Below are positions 17,370 to 25,734 of a stretch of 64,000 nucleotides of DNA, piece by piece. The position numbers and the translations under genes are program-made. Positions within the stretch are counted from its first letter, which is position 1; each line of letters opens with the position of its first letter. The notes beneath the pieces are model-generated. The model was not told the DNA's origin, did not search any database, and saw nothing but the letters and a program-made list of their open reading frames with translations. The stretch is from contig CAVVRF010000027.1 in assembly GCA_963750535.1 (NCBI GenBank), forward strand, positions 1 through 64,000, read 5' to 3'. This DNA is from JAKFWF01 sp963750535. Lineage in GTDB: Bacteria > Pseudomonadota > Alphaproteobacteria > Rhizobiales > Hyphomicrobiaceae.

Positions 17370-18712
17370 AGACTTTTTTTCTCATCGACGATAGCCTCCA
17401 TAAGACGCCCAGGTACCTCGTGGCCTTCGGGACCAGGGACCACATACCACTCACCGAGTTTTAGGGCCGGGACATCGGTGGTGGGCTGGAAGGCGAGTTC
17501 TGGGTTCTGGCCATCGAAGGTAGACGGAATCTCGTAGTGATCGCGCATGGAATCCATCAGTGCGAGCATCTCTTGATGGCGCTCTTCGCTCTCAAGGACT
17601 GCCTTGAGGCGATTGAAAGCAACGTCCGGCCCGAAGTCCGCAATGCGACAGCCAGCGGCAAGTGCTTGGGTGCCCACATCGACAGCTTCGAGGTTGTTAT
17701 GAAATGCGTGGTTGGTCACGATGACGTACGCACTCGGCTTCTCGCCTCCGCCTGGCGCGGGCGCCTTTTCTGCCTGCCGGATCTGCGCCAGAGCGGCTTT
17801 GGGCCAGCCCTCAAATCCCTGTTCCTTGTCTTTAATCACGTCAGGAATGTTCACCTCGATCATCACGACGCGAGCGTGATCCGCCTTCTTCGCCAAGGCC
17901 CGGTTCAGTTTGCTGGCCACGCGAAGGCGCTTGACGTCATCAACAGGACCATCTTCGGCGGCGGCGCGATTGCGTGACTCCACCTCAACGGAGAAATTCT
18001 TGCCCGTCTTTGTATACGTGGCGACAAATTCGACGTGTGACGTGCCCTTATCGCTCTCGTCCTCATATTCGAGCTGAAAGCCGGCCTTCAGAAACGCGGC
18101 GGCGGCATACGTCTCGAATAACTTGCCGATGAAGTCGTCCGTGCGCTCGCTCTTGAGCCGCTCGATAAACGTTGCCAAAAGCTCCTTGACCCGTTTTGGC
18201 TCGGCGTGATGGGCGATCAGGTAGATGTTGTAAGCAAGGTTCAGAAAAGCCCGCTGCGCGCCGGTCATCGGGCTTGAGTAAACCTCTCCGACCTTCGTGC
18301 TGCTCCGCTGCGCGTCGGCAATGGCTTGGTTGTACCAGCGAACGATAGAGTGTCGTTGATCGAGGGGCTTTCCCTGTTCGGTCTTGAACCACTCAGGCCC
18401 CAGCTTGTCGATCAAGTACTGCCGGAGGAAGTCATGAAATGTCTTCCAGCGCTTGGACGTGTAGATGGTATTGCCGACGGCAACGACGCGGTTGCCTGCT
18501 ACTTCCGTTGAGATGATCGGCTTGCCAAGTACCTGCTGCTTCTCGCGCTGCTTGCGCTCAGCCTCGGCACGGCGCATTGCGCGTTTCAATTGTTCTTCAA
18601 AAACACTCGGGAGGGCAGCAACAGGTTGGGCAGCACGAATGCCGCCGTGACAATGCTTGAACTTTTTGCCGCTGCCGCACGGGCACGGCTGGTTTCGACC
18701 AGCTTTAGCCAT
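17366..18712 (-). CDS. SEC-C zinc-motif protein with a possible nuclease-like core
   Basis: The protein has 448 residues. The start at 18712 is chosen because the SEC-C zinc motif NQPCPCGSGKKFKHCH follows at once. This motif, known from SecA tails, mediates protein or nucleic-acid contacts. The middle part has LFETYAAAAFLKAGFQLEYE, then HVEFVATY and FSVEVESRNR, an order and spacing that could be a PD-(D/E)XK-type nuclease core (Glu, Glu/Asp, ExE-x-R). This is suggestive only. The C-terminal third contains YVIVTNHAFHNN and an alpha-helical tail. It heads a minus-strand cassette in the lower-GC island. Confidence 0.75.
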   Translation of the reverse strand: MAKAGRNQPCPCGSGKKFKHCHGGIRAAQPVAALPSVFEEQLKRAMRRAEAERKQREKQQVLGKPIISTEVAGNRVVAVGNTIYTSKRWKTFHDFLRQYLIDKLGPEWFKTEQGKPLDQRHSIVRWYNQAIADAQRSSTKVGEVYSSPMTGAQRAFLNLAYNIYLIAHHAEPKRVKELLATFIERLKSERTDDFIGKLFETYAAAAFLKAGFQLEYEDESDKGTSHVEFVATYTKTGKNFSVEVESRNRAAAEDGPVDDVKRLRVASKLNRALAKKADHARVVMIEVNIPDVIKDKEQGFEGWPKAALAQIRQAEKAPAPGGGEKPSAYVIVTNHAFHNNLEAVDVGTQALAAGCRIADFGPDVAFNRLKAVLESEERHQEMLALMDSMRDHYEIPSTFDGQNPELAFQPTTDVPALKLGEWYVVPGPEGHEVPGRLMEAIVDEKKSL

Positions 18713-19032
18713 ACGATTGATAATGGGAGATTTGCGGGGCGGGCGAAGTGAGCAGTGTCTGTTATCCACAACACATCAGCGGCAAACCCGTATGCAACCG
18801 GTGGTAGGGTCGACGAATATCACGCCGAAGACCGGTTGTTACAGGTTTCTGATCTTTTGCTGCCAGCACCGTCAGCGTGCCGCATGAATGGTCCGGTAGC
18901 TTTGGTATGTGGAGCAGAACTATGCAAAGGCCGACGCTCGGCACCCCACGCGAATTCGCTTATGTCTTGTCCCTCCGCACCCATCCCGTCCGGGCTCGGA
19001 GTATGACAGAAATTGGTGGGAACCTCCACCCC
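18713..19032. other. intergenic part of the lower-GC island
   Basis: This 320-base stretch upstream of the SEC-C gene contains no gene I can support. Open frames on either strand are short and lack ribosome sites. It presumably contains the cassette promoter, but no clear -35/-10 pair is visible. Confidence 0.5.
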
Positions 19033-19083
19033 TCACACCACCTGCGCGATCCTGCCGATATGCTCGCCGCCGTCTATGCGGAA
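19033..19083 (-). pseudogene. 3'-terminal remnant of a quinone oxidoreductase gene
   Basis: Read on the minus strand this encodes RIDGGEHIGRIAQVV and then TGA, the C-terminal signature of zinc-binding quinone oxidoreductases. It aligns with the end of the intact gene at 22303 (MDGGEHIGKIVLVV) and shares the same sequence across the stop. Upstream coding sequence is gone. Differences are partly synonymous, so this is an old or separate paralog fragment, not a fresh copy. Confidence 0.75.
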
Positions 19084-19236
19084 GCGCGCTGCGCGTGGTG
19101 GATCGACAGCTCCGTAGTCGCCGCAAACAACTGAGCGAGCTGAGGTAACGGGCAGACGTCGCGCCGGCAGCCAAGCTGGCCAAAAGCAGACACCCCCGCA
19201 TCGCTGGACGGATCAATCACGCCTATGAAACGACGG

Positions 19237-19258
19237 AAGGGGCAGCCGTGTGCCCCCT
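19237..19258 (-). terminator. hairpin after the sulfatase gene, possible terminator
   Basis: AGGGGCA pairs with TGCCCC(C)T around a six-base loop, starting 26 bases beyond the sulfatase stop. No T run follows on the minus strand, so termination is uncertain. Confidence 0.35.
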
Positions 19259-19284
19259 CCTTTGCTACGTCCGCGTTCCGCACA

Positions 19285-21930
19285 TTACTGCAGGCACTTG
19301 CGCACGAATTGAATCCGCTCAATGGGACCTAGTTTTTGCGCCTCGGCCTGCTTGCGGCACTCCTCTCTTTTTTCGAACCGCCCTTCCAACCGTTGGACCA
19401 CAGTAAGATCATGCGAGACCGGTCCGTCGGCGGCGGCCTTCATCGCGCCTTCGAGCTTCTTGATGTCCTCGGGCGACAGCTGCGGGCGGTCGACCTTGAT
19501 CGTCAGCTTGTTGAACTTGGCGGTCAACGCGAACGGCGGCTTGTAGTCCGCGTCGTTGACGCCGGTGAGCGTGTCGGAGCCGATGTCGAAGCTCTCGTCC
19601 CACTGCAGGATCATCGGCAGCGTCTTCTCCATCCGCTTCGTCGCGACCGCCTTGCCATCCACCTTCAGCGTGCCGGTGCCAGGCTGGGCGAGGCCGCTGA
19701 AGTTGTTGAACTCGAGCGTGCCGACGCCGATCCCCTCGTACTTGAAGTCGAACTCGACGGTGTGGCGGCCCGGCGGCAGCGCGTCCGGCCCCTCCCACTT
19801 GATGCGCTCGAGGTCGACCAGGTTCCACAGGAACACCGGCTTGCCTTGCAGCAGGTAGAAGCCGTAGCCGGCAAAGCGCCCGCCCGAGGTCAGGATCATG
19901 CCCTCGGCGCCGCCGGCCGGCACCTCGATGTCAGCGGTGATGGTGTAGGAGGTGTTGAGCAGCAGCGGCAAGTCGCCCTGCGGCAGCCCCGTCATCGGCC
20001 GCGTGTAGACGAACTCCTTGCGGCCGGCGGTGATGTTCGGGCGGGGTGCGATGATGCGCGCCGCCACCGATGCGTCGAGCGGGAAGACCTGGTACTTCTT
20101 GGCCTCGGCGATGAACTTGGCCTTGAGCTCCCTGACCTTCTCAGGGTTCTTGGCCGCGAGATCCTCGGTCTGGCTGAAGTCCTTCTCCAGGTTGAACAGC
20201 TCGAGCACCTGGTTGTTCAGCGGATCGGGGTTGGCCGCGCCAAAAGCCTCCCACGGCGCGCGATTGACCTTGGTGCTCAGGAACCAGCCATTGTCGTATA
20301 GCGCCCACTGGCCCATCATCTCGAAGTACTGCGTCTTGTGCCGCGTCGGCGCCTTGGCGTTCGTCGCGTCGAAGGTGTAGACGAAGCTCGTGCCCTCGAT
20401 CGGCTTCTGCCTGATGCCGTCGACGACCTCGGGCGCGCGGAGGCCGGCGGCCTCGAGGATCGTCGGCACGACGTCGATCACGTGGATGAACTGCTCGCGC
20501 AAGGCCCCCTTGTCCTTGATCCGCGCCGGCCAGGACACGACCATGTTCTGGTTGGTGCCACCCAGTTGCGACGCATTCTGCTTGAACCACGAGAACGGCG
20601 AGTCGAATGCCCACGACCAGCCGGCCGACATGTGGTTGTAGGTCTGCTCGGTGCCCCACACGTCGTAGAACTTCGCCAGCTGGACGTCGACCGGCACGCT
20701 CACGCCGTTGAAGAACGCGACTTCGTTCGGCGTGCCGAGCGGCCCGCCCTCGGCACTGGTGCCGTTGTCGCCGTTGATGTAGATGATCAGCGTGTTGTCG
20801 AGCTTGCCCATGTCCTCGAACGCCTGGATCACGCGGCCGATCTCGTGATCGCTGTAGGCGGCGTAGGCGGCGAAGACCTCGGCCTGGCGGATATAGAGCT
20901 TCTTCTCGTCCGCGGAGAGCTGGTCCCATTCCTTCAGCACGTCCTTCGGCCACGGCGACAGCTTCGCGTCCTTCGGGATCACGCCGAGCCGCTTCTGGTT
21001 CTCGAAGATGCGGTCGCGTACCTTGTTCCAGCCCTCGTCGAACAGCTTCAGCTTGCTGATCTTATCGACCCATTCCTTGGTCGGGTGGTGCGGCGCGTGC
21101 GTGGCGCCCGGCGCGTACTTGATGAAAACCGGCTTGGCTGGATCGATCTGGTGCATCCGCGTCATCCAGTCGATGGCGTCGTCGGCCATCGCCGTGACCA
21201 GGTTCCACGTCCCCGGCGCCTTGCCCAGGAACGGGTAGATCTGCGTCGTGTTGCGGAACAGGTTCGGCTCCCACTGGTTGGCGTCGCCGCCGACGAAGCC
21301 GTAGAAGTACTCGAAGCCCATGCCGGTCGGCCACTGGTCGAACGGCCCGACCTGGCTGGCCGCGAAGGCCGGCGTATTGTGGTCCTTGCCGAACCACGAC
21401 GTGGAGTAGCCGTTGTCGAGCAGGATCCGTCCGATCGTGGCCTTGTCCTTGGCGATAATACTGTTGTAGCCGGGGAAGCCAGTGGACTGCTCCGAGATCA
21501 CGCCGAAGCCGGCCGAATGGTGGTTGCGCCCGGTGATCAGCGCGGCACGGGTCGGCGAGCACAGCGCGGTGGAGAAGACCCGGTTGTAGCGCAGGCCCTC
21601 GTTGGCGATGCGATCCATGCTCGGCGTCGGGATCACGCCGCCAAAGGTGCTGGGCACCGCAAAGCCGGCATCATCGGTGATGATCAGCAGTACGTTCGGT
21701 GCGCTCTTCGGCGGTACGATGCGCGGCGCCCACCAGGGCTTCGACTGCAGGGCGCCATCCTTGATCACGCCGCCGAACTTCGGGTCGGGCGGCGGCAGCT
21801 GCTTGCCGTCGATGGTCGTCGTGGCGGCGGGAGAGCCCGGAGGTGGGCTAGTCGATTGAGCCGCCGCCGGCACGGCCGCCAACAGCGTAAAGGCCAAGAC
21901 AGACAGCAATGACGTGAGGAGCCTATTCAC
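19285..21930 (-). CDS. secreted arylsulfatase with a PsiF-like C-terminal tail
   Basis: The protein has 881 residues with a GTG start preceded by AAGGAGG. Residues 1-24 are a signal peptide ending AAAQ. The sulfatase core has the metal Asp pair in LLIITDDAGF (86-87) and the formylglycine site Cys124 in CSPTR, followed by ALITGRNHH. Later metal ligands lie in INGDNGTS. The last 250 residues form a beta-rich domain (YTITADIEVPAGGAEGM). The final 30 residues contain two Cys (EECRKQAEAQK, FVRKCLQ) in a pattern like PsiF repeats. It would hydrolyse sulfate esters outside the cytoplasm. A formylglycine-generating enzyme is needed but not in this window. Confidence 0.92.
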   Translation of the reverse strand: MNRLLTSLLSVLAFTLLAAVPAAAQSTSPPPGSPAATTTIDGKQLPPPDPKFGGVIKDGALQSKPWWAPRIVPPKSAPNVLLIITDDAGFAVPSTFGGVIPTPSMDRIANEGLRYNRVFSTALCSPTRAALITGRNHHSAGFGVISEQSTGFPGYNSIIAKDKATIGRILLDNGYSTSWFGKDHNTPAFAASQVGPFDQWPTGMGFEYFYGFVGGDANQWEPNLFRNTTQIYPFLGKAPGTWNLVTAMADDAIDWMTRMHQIDPAKPVFIKYAPGATHAPHHPTKEWVDKISKLKLFDEGWNKVRDRIFENQKRLGVIPKDAKLSPWPKDVLKEWDQLSADEKKLYIRQAEVFAAYAAYSDHEIGRVIQAFEDMGKLDNTLIIYINGDNGTSAEGGPLGTPNEVAFFNGVSVPVDVQLAKFYDVWGTEQTYNHMSAGWSWAFDSPFSWFKQNASQLGGTNQNMVVSWPARIKDKGALREQFIHVIDVVPTILEAAGLRAPEVVDGIRQKPIEGTSFVYTFDATNAKAPTRHKTQYFEMMGQWALYDNGWFLSTKVNRAPWEAFGAANPDPLNNQVLELFNLEKDFSQTEDLAAKNPEKVRELKAKFIAEAKKYQVFPLDASVAARIIAPRPNITAGRKEFVYTRPMTGLPQGDLPLLLNTSYTITADIEVPAGGAEGMILTSGGRFAGYGFYLLQGKPVFLWNLVDLERIKWEGPDALPPGRHTVEFDFKYEGIGVGTLEFNNFSGLAQPGTGTLKVDGKAVATKRMEKTLPMILQWDESFDIGSDTLTGVNDADYKPPFALTAKFNKLTIKVDRPQLSPEDIKKLEGAMKAAADGPVSHDLTVVQRLEGRFEKREECRKQAEAQKLGPIERIQFVRKCLQ

Positions 21931-22302
21931 AACATACCTCCTTCGCTACGAATGCTGAATATTACCGCGCAATTCTGAAGCCCAGGGTTTGATCTGGGTC
22001 AATGTTGGGTTGCCCGCGGGGTCAACGAATTCTGATCATCGGACAGGTAATGGTGCAAAGATCGAGCGGATGGGCCAGCGTACCCGGGACCTGGATGGTT
22101 CCCGGCCGTGATCCATCGCTTTGGCCATGTTGCGCCTCGGCAAGGCGGCTGAGTAGAGCAATGTGCTCGAGGTCAGCGCACATTCTTGCAGAGGTGACCG
22201 CACCTTATTGCAATTGCGCGCGACTGTTCTTGGCTAGAAGTTCCGCATTCGTTCCGTCTGATATCTGATGATCGCGCACGCAGGAGTGAAGTTCGAGCCC
22301 GC
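21931..22302. other. intergenic region upstream of the sulfatase
   Basis: This 372-base stretch separates the sulfatase start from the quinone oxidoreductase stop; both genes are on the minus strand. Apart from the Fnr/FixK-like site described separately I see no gene or strong hairpin. Confidence 0.6.
21989..22002 (-). promoter_or_regulatory. Fnr/FixK-type box upstream of the sulfatase
   Basis: TTGATCTGGGTCAA matches the Crp/Fnr consensus TTGAT-N4-ATCAA at nine of ten fixed positions. Its near edge is 58 bases before the sulfatase start, a usual place for activation. It suggests control by oxygen limitation through a FixK or Fnr protein. No such regulator is in the window. Confidence 0.6.
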
Positions 22303-23301
22303 TCACACCACCAGCACGATCTTGCCGATGTGCTCGCCGCCGTCCATGCGGGCGTGCGCATCCGATGCCTTCGCCAGCGGGTAGGTCGAATCCATCACGA
22401 TCCTGACCCGGCCGTCGGCCAGCATCGGCAGCACATAGGTCTCGAGGCCGCGGGCAATCGCAGCCTTCACCTCGTTGCTGCGCACCCGCAGCGTCGAGCC
22501 GGTGAGCGTCAGCCGCTTCAGCATCATGCGCTGCAGATCGGCGGTCACCGTGCCGCCCTTCTGGAAGGCGATCGAGACGATGCGGCCGTCCTCCGCCGCG
22601 CAACGGATGTCGCGGTCGATGTAGTCGGCGCCGACCATGTCGAGGATGACGTCGGCCCCGTGGCCGTTCGTGGCGTCCTTCACGGCGTCGACGAAGTCCT
22701 GTGCGCGGTAGTCGATCGCGTGGTCGGCGCCGAGCTTGATGCAGGCGGCGCATTTGTCGGCCGAGCCGGCGGTCACGATCACCTTGGCGCCGAATACCTT
22801 GCCGAGCTGGATCGCGGCGACGCCGATGCCGCTCGATCCGCCGTGCACCAGCAGCCAGTCGCCGGCCTTGAGCCGGCCGCGCTCGAACACGTTGTGCCAG
22901 ACCGTGAAGAAGGTCTCCGGCATGCCGCCGGCCTGGATGATGTCGAGGCCGGTCGGTACCGGCAGGCAGGCGCCCTGCTCGGCGATGGTGTAGGTCGCAT
23001 AGCCGCCGCCGTTGACCAGCGCCATCACCCGGTCACCGATCGCGAGCCGCGTCACGCCCGGACCCACCGCCTCGACGGTGCCGGCGATCTCGAGTCCCGG
23101 GATCGGCGAATGGCCCTTGGGCGCGGGATAGAGCCCCTTGCGCTGCTGCACGTCTGGCCGGTTGACGCCGGCGGCGGCGTTGCGCACCAGCACCTGGCCA
23201 GGACCTGCGACCGGCTTCGCCACCTCGCGCTGAACGAGGACCTCGGGCCCGCCCTTGCCTTCGATCACGATGGCGGTCATGGTCTCGGTCCTGGTCGGCA
23301 T
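22303..23301 (-). CDS. NAD(P)H:quinone oxidoreductase (zinc-type MDR family)
   Basis: The protein has 332 residues. Start at 23301 gives MPTRTETMTAIVI, matching the usual extended N-terminus; a second ATG at 23280 is possible. MDR features are GVNRPDVQQRKG, the Rossmann motif WLLVHGGSSGIGVAAIQLG, and the C-terminal GGEHIGKIVL. The catalytic zinc ligands of alcohol dehydrogenases are absent, as expected for the QOR branch. It would reduce quinones or enals with NADPH. It is divergent from the DUF1192 gene, a neighbourhood that recurs in alphaproteobacteria. Confidence 0.88.
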   Translation of the reverse strand: MPTRTETMTAIVIEGKGGPEVLVQREVAKPVAGPGQVLVRNAAAGVNRPDVQQRKGLYPAPKGHSPIPGLEIAGTVEAVGPGVTRLAIGDRVMALVNGGGYATYTIAEQGACLPVPTGLDIIQAGGMPETFFTVWHNVFERGRLKAGDWLLVHGGSSGIGVAAIQLGKVFGAKVIVTAGSADKCAACIKLGADHAIDYRAQDFVDAVKDATNGHGADVILDMVGADYIDRDIRCAAEDGRIVSIAFQKGGTVTADLQRMMLKRLTLTGSTLRVRSNEVKAAIARGLETYVLPMLADGRVRIVMDSTYPLAKASDAHARMDGGEHIGKIVLVV

Positions 23302-23387
23302 GGCTCGGCGCTCCGTGGGGCTGACTGTGGACGTGTCGCCAGCACACATGCCCGAGGCGCGGGCAAACGGCAACCGAGGAGGCGCAG

Positions 23388-23576
23388 GTGGACTGGGACG
23401 ACGTGCGGCCGAAGCCTCAGGCCCGGGTGGTGCTGGGTGAGGATTTGAAGACACTCTCCATGGCCGATCTGCGCCAGCGCATCCTCGCCTGCGAGGCGGA
23501 GATCGAACGGTTGCGAAGCGAGATCGCGGCCCGCGAGGCGCACGAGGCAGCGGCGAGCCGGCTGTTCAAAAAGTAA
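23388..23576 (+). CDS. DUF1192 family small protein
   Basis: The protein has 62 residues and starts with GTG after GAGGAGG. The sequence MDWDDVRPKPQ at the N-terminus and the coiled-coil helix LRQRILACEAEIERLRSEI are the family signature. Function is unknown. It lies next to the RcdA-like gene in many alphaproteobacteria, including here. Confidence 0.88.
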   Translation: MDWDDVRPKPQARVVLGEDLKTLSMADLRQRILACEAEIERLRSEIAAREAHEAAASRLFKK

Positions 23577-23675
23577 ACACGGCCATGTCCCGCGCACCGC
23601 GGCCAAGCAACGTTTCGTTGGTTATTTACCGCTTGTTAGCCATTGGCGGCTAGTCTTTGCCTTATCCAGACATCT

Positions 23676-23757
23676 GGATCTCCGGTGGCTCCCTGCCACC
23701 CGGTTTGACGCCTCCCTGTTGACTTCCGAGCCGCTCACCACGAGCGGCTCTTTTTTT
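23676..23757 (+). ncRNA. candidate small RNA of the mmgR/suhB type
   Basis: A stem CCGGTGGC / GCCACC-CGG presents a TCCCT loop. It is followed by the single-stranded segment TTTGACGCCTCCCTGTTG, which contains an anti-Shine-Dalgarno CCTCCC, and then a strong terminator. This layout matches the alphaproteobacterial suhB/mmgR (alpha-r8) RNA family as I remember it; such RNAs pair with mRNA leaders. The 5' end is estimated, since no clear promoter could be fixed. Confidence 0.6.
23728..23757 (+). terminator. strong intrinsic terminator
   Basis: GAGCCGCTC pairs perfectly with GAGCGGCTC around ACCAC and is followed by seven T. It lies between the DUF1192 and DUF1465 genes and ends the candidate small RNA. 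Confidence 0.92.
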
Positions 23758-23877
23758 GGTGCACTCTTTGCAGGTGCCCTCAAATGTTCCTATTCTGGGA
23801 CGACTTGTTAACCGTCGAATGCGACTCTCGGGTTCGACGGTAGCGTTCCGTCAGAGTGTTACGGGTTGGTACGAGTC

Positions 23878-24417
23878 ATGAGCAAAAGTTCCGATTTTTC
23901 CGGGGCGCTCGGCGCGCGCGGGGTCACCGTTTCGTTCGGTGAGCGGTTTGCCCACTCGGAGCAGTTCGATGCGGTGTTCAAGGAGGGCATGGCCCTCGTC
24001 GAACGCACGGCTGCCTACCTCGACGGCGAAGGCCGTCGCGAGGCCAAGGCGCTCAAGGCGCCGGTCTCGGTCACCTATGCCTCGGAAAGCATGCGCCTCA
24101 CCACGCGGCTGCTGGAGCTTGCCTCGTGGCTGCTGGTGCGCCGTGGGCTCAAGGAAGGCGAGTTGACCCCGGCCGAAGCGGCGAAGAAGCGGGAGCGCAT
24201 CAAGCTGCGCCCGTTTGGCCGCCCGTCGCATACCCCGAACTATGCCGAGCTGCCGTCCGGGCTTCGCGGGTTGATCGAGGAGAGCTTCGCGCTCAACGAC
24301 CGCATCATGCAGCTCGATCGCGCCATCGAGCAGCCGACGGCGCTGCCGGTGCCCAATCCGGTGGCGAGCCAGATGGACCAGCTGCATCGTGCCTTCGGCG
24401 CCGTGGCGCGCGGGTGA
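23878..24417 (+). CDS. DUF1465 / RcdA-like regulator of CtrA degradation
   Basis: The protein has 179 residues from the ATG at 23878. It contains the DUF1465 helical signature: VSFGERFAHSEQFDAVFKEG, YASESMRLTTRLLELASWLL and RIKLRPFGRPSHTPN. In Caulobacter the family member RcdA is a ClpXP adaptor hub that helps destroy CtrA and other cell-cycle proteins. Residues MRLTTRLLELASWL form the conserved helix. The downstream gene rpmE is convergent. Confidence 0.85.
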   Translation: MSKSSDFSGALGARGVTVSFGERFAHSEQFDAVFKEGMALVERTAAYLDGEGRREAKALKAPVSVTYASESMRLTTRLLELASWLLVRRGLKEGELTPAEAAKKRERIKLRPFGRPSHTPNYAELPSGLRGLIEESFALNDRIMQLDRAIEQPTALPVPNPVASQMDQLHRAFGAVARG

Positions 24418-24467
24418 TGTCCGGCGGCCGGGTCCGGCCGACAGACGGCACGGTGTGCAAATCAGCA

Positions 24468-24496
24468 AGGCCGGTCACTCGGGAGAGTACCGGCCT
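24468..24496. terminator. hairpin between convergent rcdA-like and rpmE genes
   Basis: AGGCCGGT pairs with ACCGGCCT, and the inner ACTC pairs with GAGT around GGGA. It lies between two convergent genes and could end both transcripts. T-richness is weak on both sides. Confidence 0.55.
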
Positions 24497-24534
24497 CGCG
24501 TGTTTCATCGAACAGTCAACTATCGCCGTGCGGC

Positions 24535-24759
24535 TCAGAACAGGCCTTCGAACTTCTTCTTGAACTTCGACAGGCGGCCACCGCGGTCCATCAGGCGCTG
24601 GTCGCCGCCGGTCCAGGCCGGATGCGTGCTCGGATCGATGTCGAGCGTCAGCGTGTCGCCATTCTTGCCGTAGGTCGAATAGGTGGTGAACTCGGTCCCG
24701 TCGGTCATCACCACCTTGATTTGATGGTAGTCGGGATGCAGGTCGGCGTCTTTTTTCAT
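24535..24759 (-). CDS. rpmE: 50S ribosomal protein L31
   Basis: The protein has 74 residues. MKKDADLHPDYHQIKVVMTD and THPAWTGGDQRLMDRGGRL are the L31 signature. The four zinc-binding Cys of the C+ form are missing, so this is the zinc-independent type that can replace C+ L31 during zinc limitation. It is a peripheral protein of the large subunit's central protuberance. Whether a C+ copy exists elsewhere cannot be seen. Confidence 0.95.
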   Translation of the reverse strand: MKKDADLHPDYHQIKVVMTDGTEFTTYSTYGKNGDTLTLDIDPSTHPAWTGGDQRLMDRGGRLSKFKKKFEGLF

Positions 24760-25009
24760 GGTGTAGTCTCTCGTGCTCGAATGCCGGCTCGTGATCGCGC
24801 AACCAGGCGATCCAGCAAGCGGCCGAAAATGTCGGTGAAACCGGCTCAGACGCGCTCAATACTGGAAACGGCGCGGCCGCACAAGGGAGTTTCTCGGCGC
24901 GACCGCGCACTAGCCGCCGCTGCCGCCCTCGAAATTAACCGGGATTGAGGGTGCGCTAAGCTAAGGTCAACCACGGGATACGAAATTTCGAACGAGTGGC
25001 GATAGGCGC

Positions 25010-25702
25010 GTGGCTTCGCAGGAAAATCCACTGGTCGAGAAGGCACGGCATGCGGCGAGCCTGGTGCTCGCCGGCATGCGGGCGGCTTGGCGCGTCATAG
25101 TGACGGTTTGGGGCGAGGTGTGGCCGGTGCTGCGCCTGGTCCTGCGGCGCGCGTTAGAGGTGCTGTTCGCGCTGATCCTGCTGTTCGAGGAGTGGGGCTG
25201 GCGGCCGCTGGCCGAACTGCTCGCCCGGCTGGCGCGCTATCCGTGGATCGCGCGGGTCGAACGGCACATTGCCGGGCTGCCGCCCTACGGAGCCTTGGCG
25301 GCCTTTACCGCGCCGAGCGTGCTGATCCTGCCATTGAAGCTCGTCGCGCTCTACCTGATCGCGAGCGGCCATGGGTTGTCGGCGGCCCTGCTGTTCATCG
25401 GCGCCAAGATCGCCGGCACCGCGATCCTGGCGCGGCTGTTCATGCTGACCCAGCCGAAGCTGATGCAGATCGGCTGGTTCGCGCGCACCTACAACTTGCT
25501 GATGCCGTGGAAGGATCGCATGTTCGTCGCGATCCGCGCGTCGTGGGCGTGGCGCTACGGACGCATCGTCAAATACCGCGTCGGCCAGGCGGTGAAAGCC
25601 CGCTGGGTGGAATGGCGGCCGACGCTGGTGGCCCTCGGCCTGCGGATGACGGAAGAGGCTCGCAATCTGATGGTCCGTCTGCGCCGGCGGATCGGCGGCT
25701 GA
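25010..25702 (+). CDS. conserved membrane protein of unknown function
   Basis: The protein has 230 residues with a GTG start. It is rich in Trp, Arg and hydrophobic residues. Two or three membrane segments are likely: LEVLFALILLFEEWG, APSVLILPLKLVALYLIASG and LSAALLFIGAKIAGTAILAR. The C-terminal 80 residues are basic and helical (RMFVAIRASWAWRYGRIVKY). I do not recognise a functional family, though similar proteins are common in Hyphomicrobiales. It stands alone, convergent with the NIPSNAP-domain gene. Confidence 0.75.
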   Translation: MASQENPLVEKARHAASLVLAGMRAAWRVIVTVWGEVWPVLRLVLRRALEVLFALILLFEEWGWRPLAELLARLARYPWIARVERHIAGLPPYGALAAFTAPSVLILPLKLVALYLIASGHGLSAALLFIGAKIAGTAILARLFMLTQPKLMQIGWFARTYNLLMPWKDRMFVAIRASWAWRYGRIVKYRVGQAVKARWVEWRPTLVALGLRMTEEARNLMVRLRRRIGG

Positions 25703-25734
25703 TCACGCGGTCGCCGCTGCCGACACAGCGAGCG

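Noticed and set aside
18755..19148. Several short plus-strand open frames upstream of the SEC-C gene
   Set aside because: No ribosome sites, no motifs, and they overlap each other and the quinone oxidoreductase remnant.
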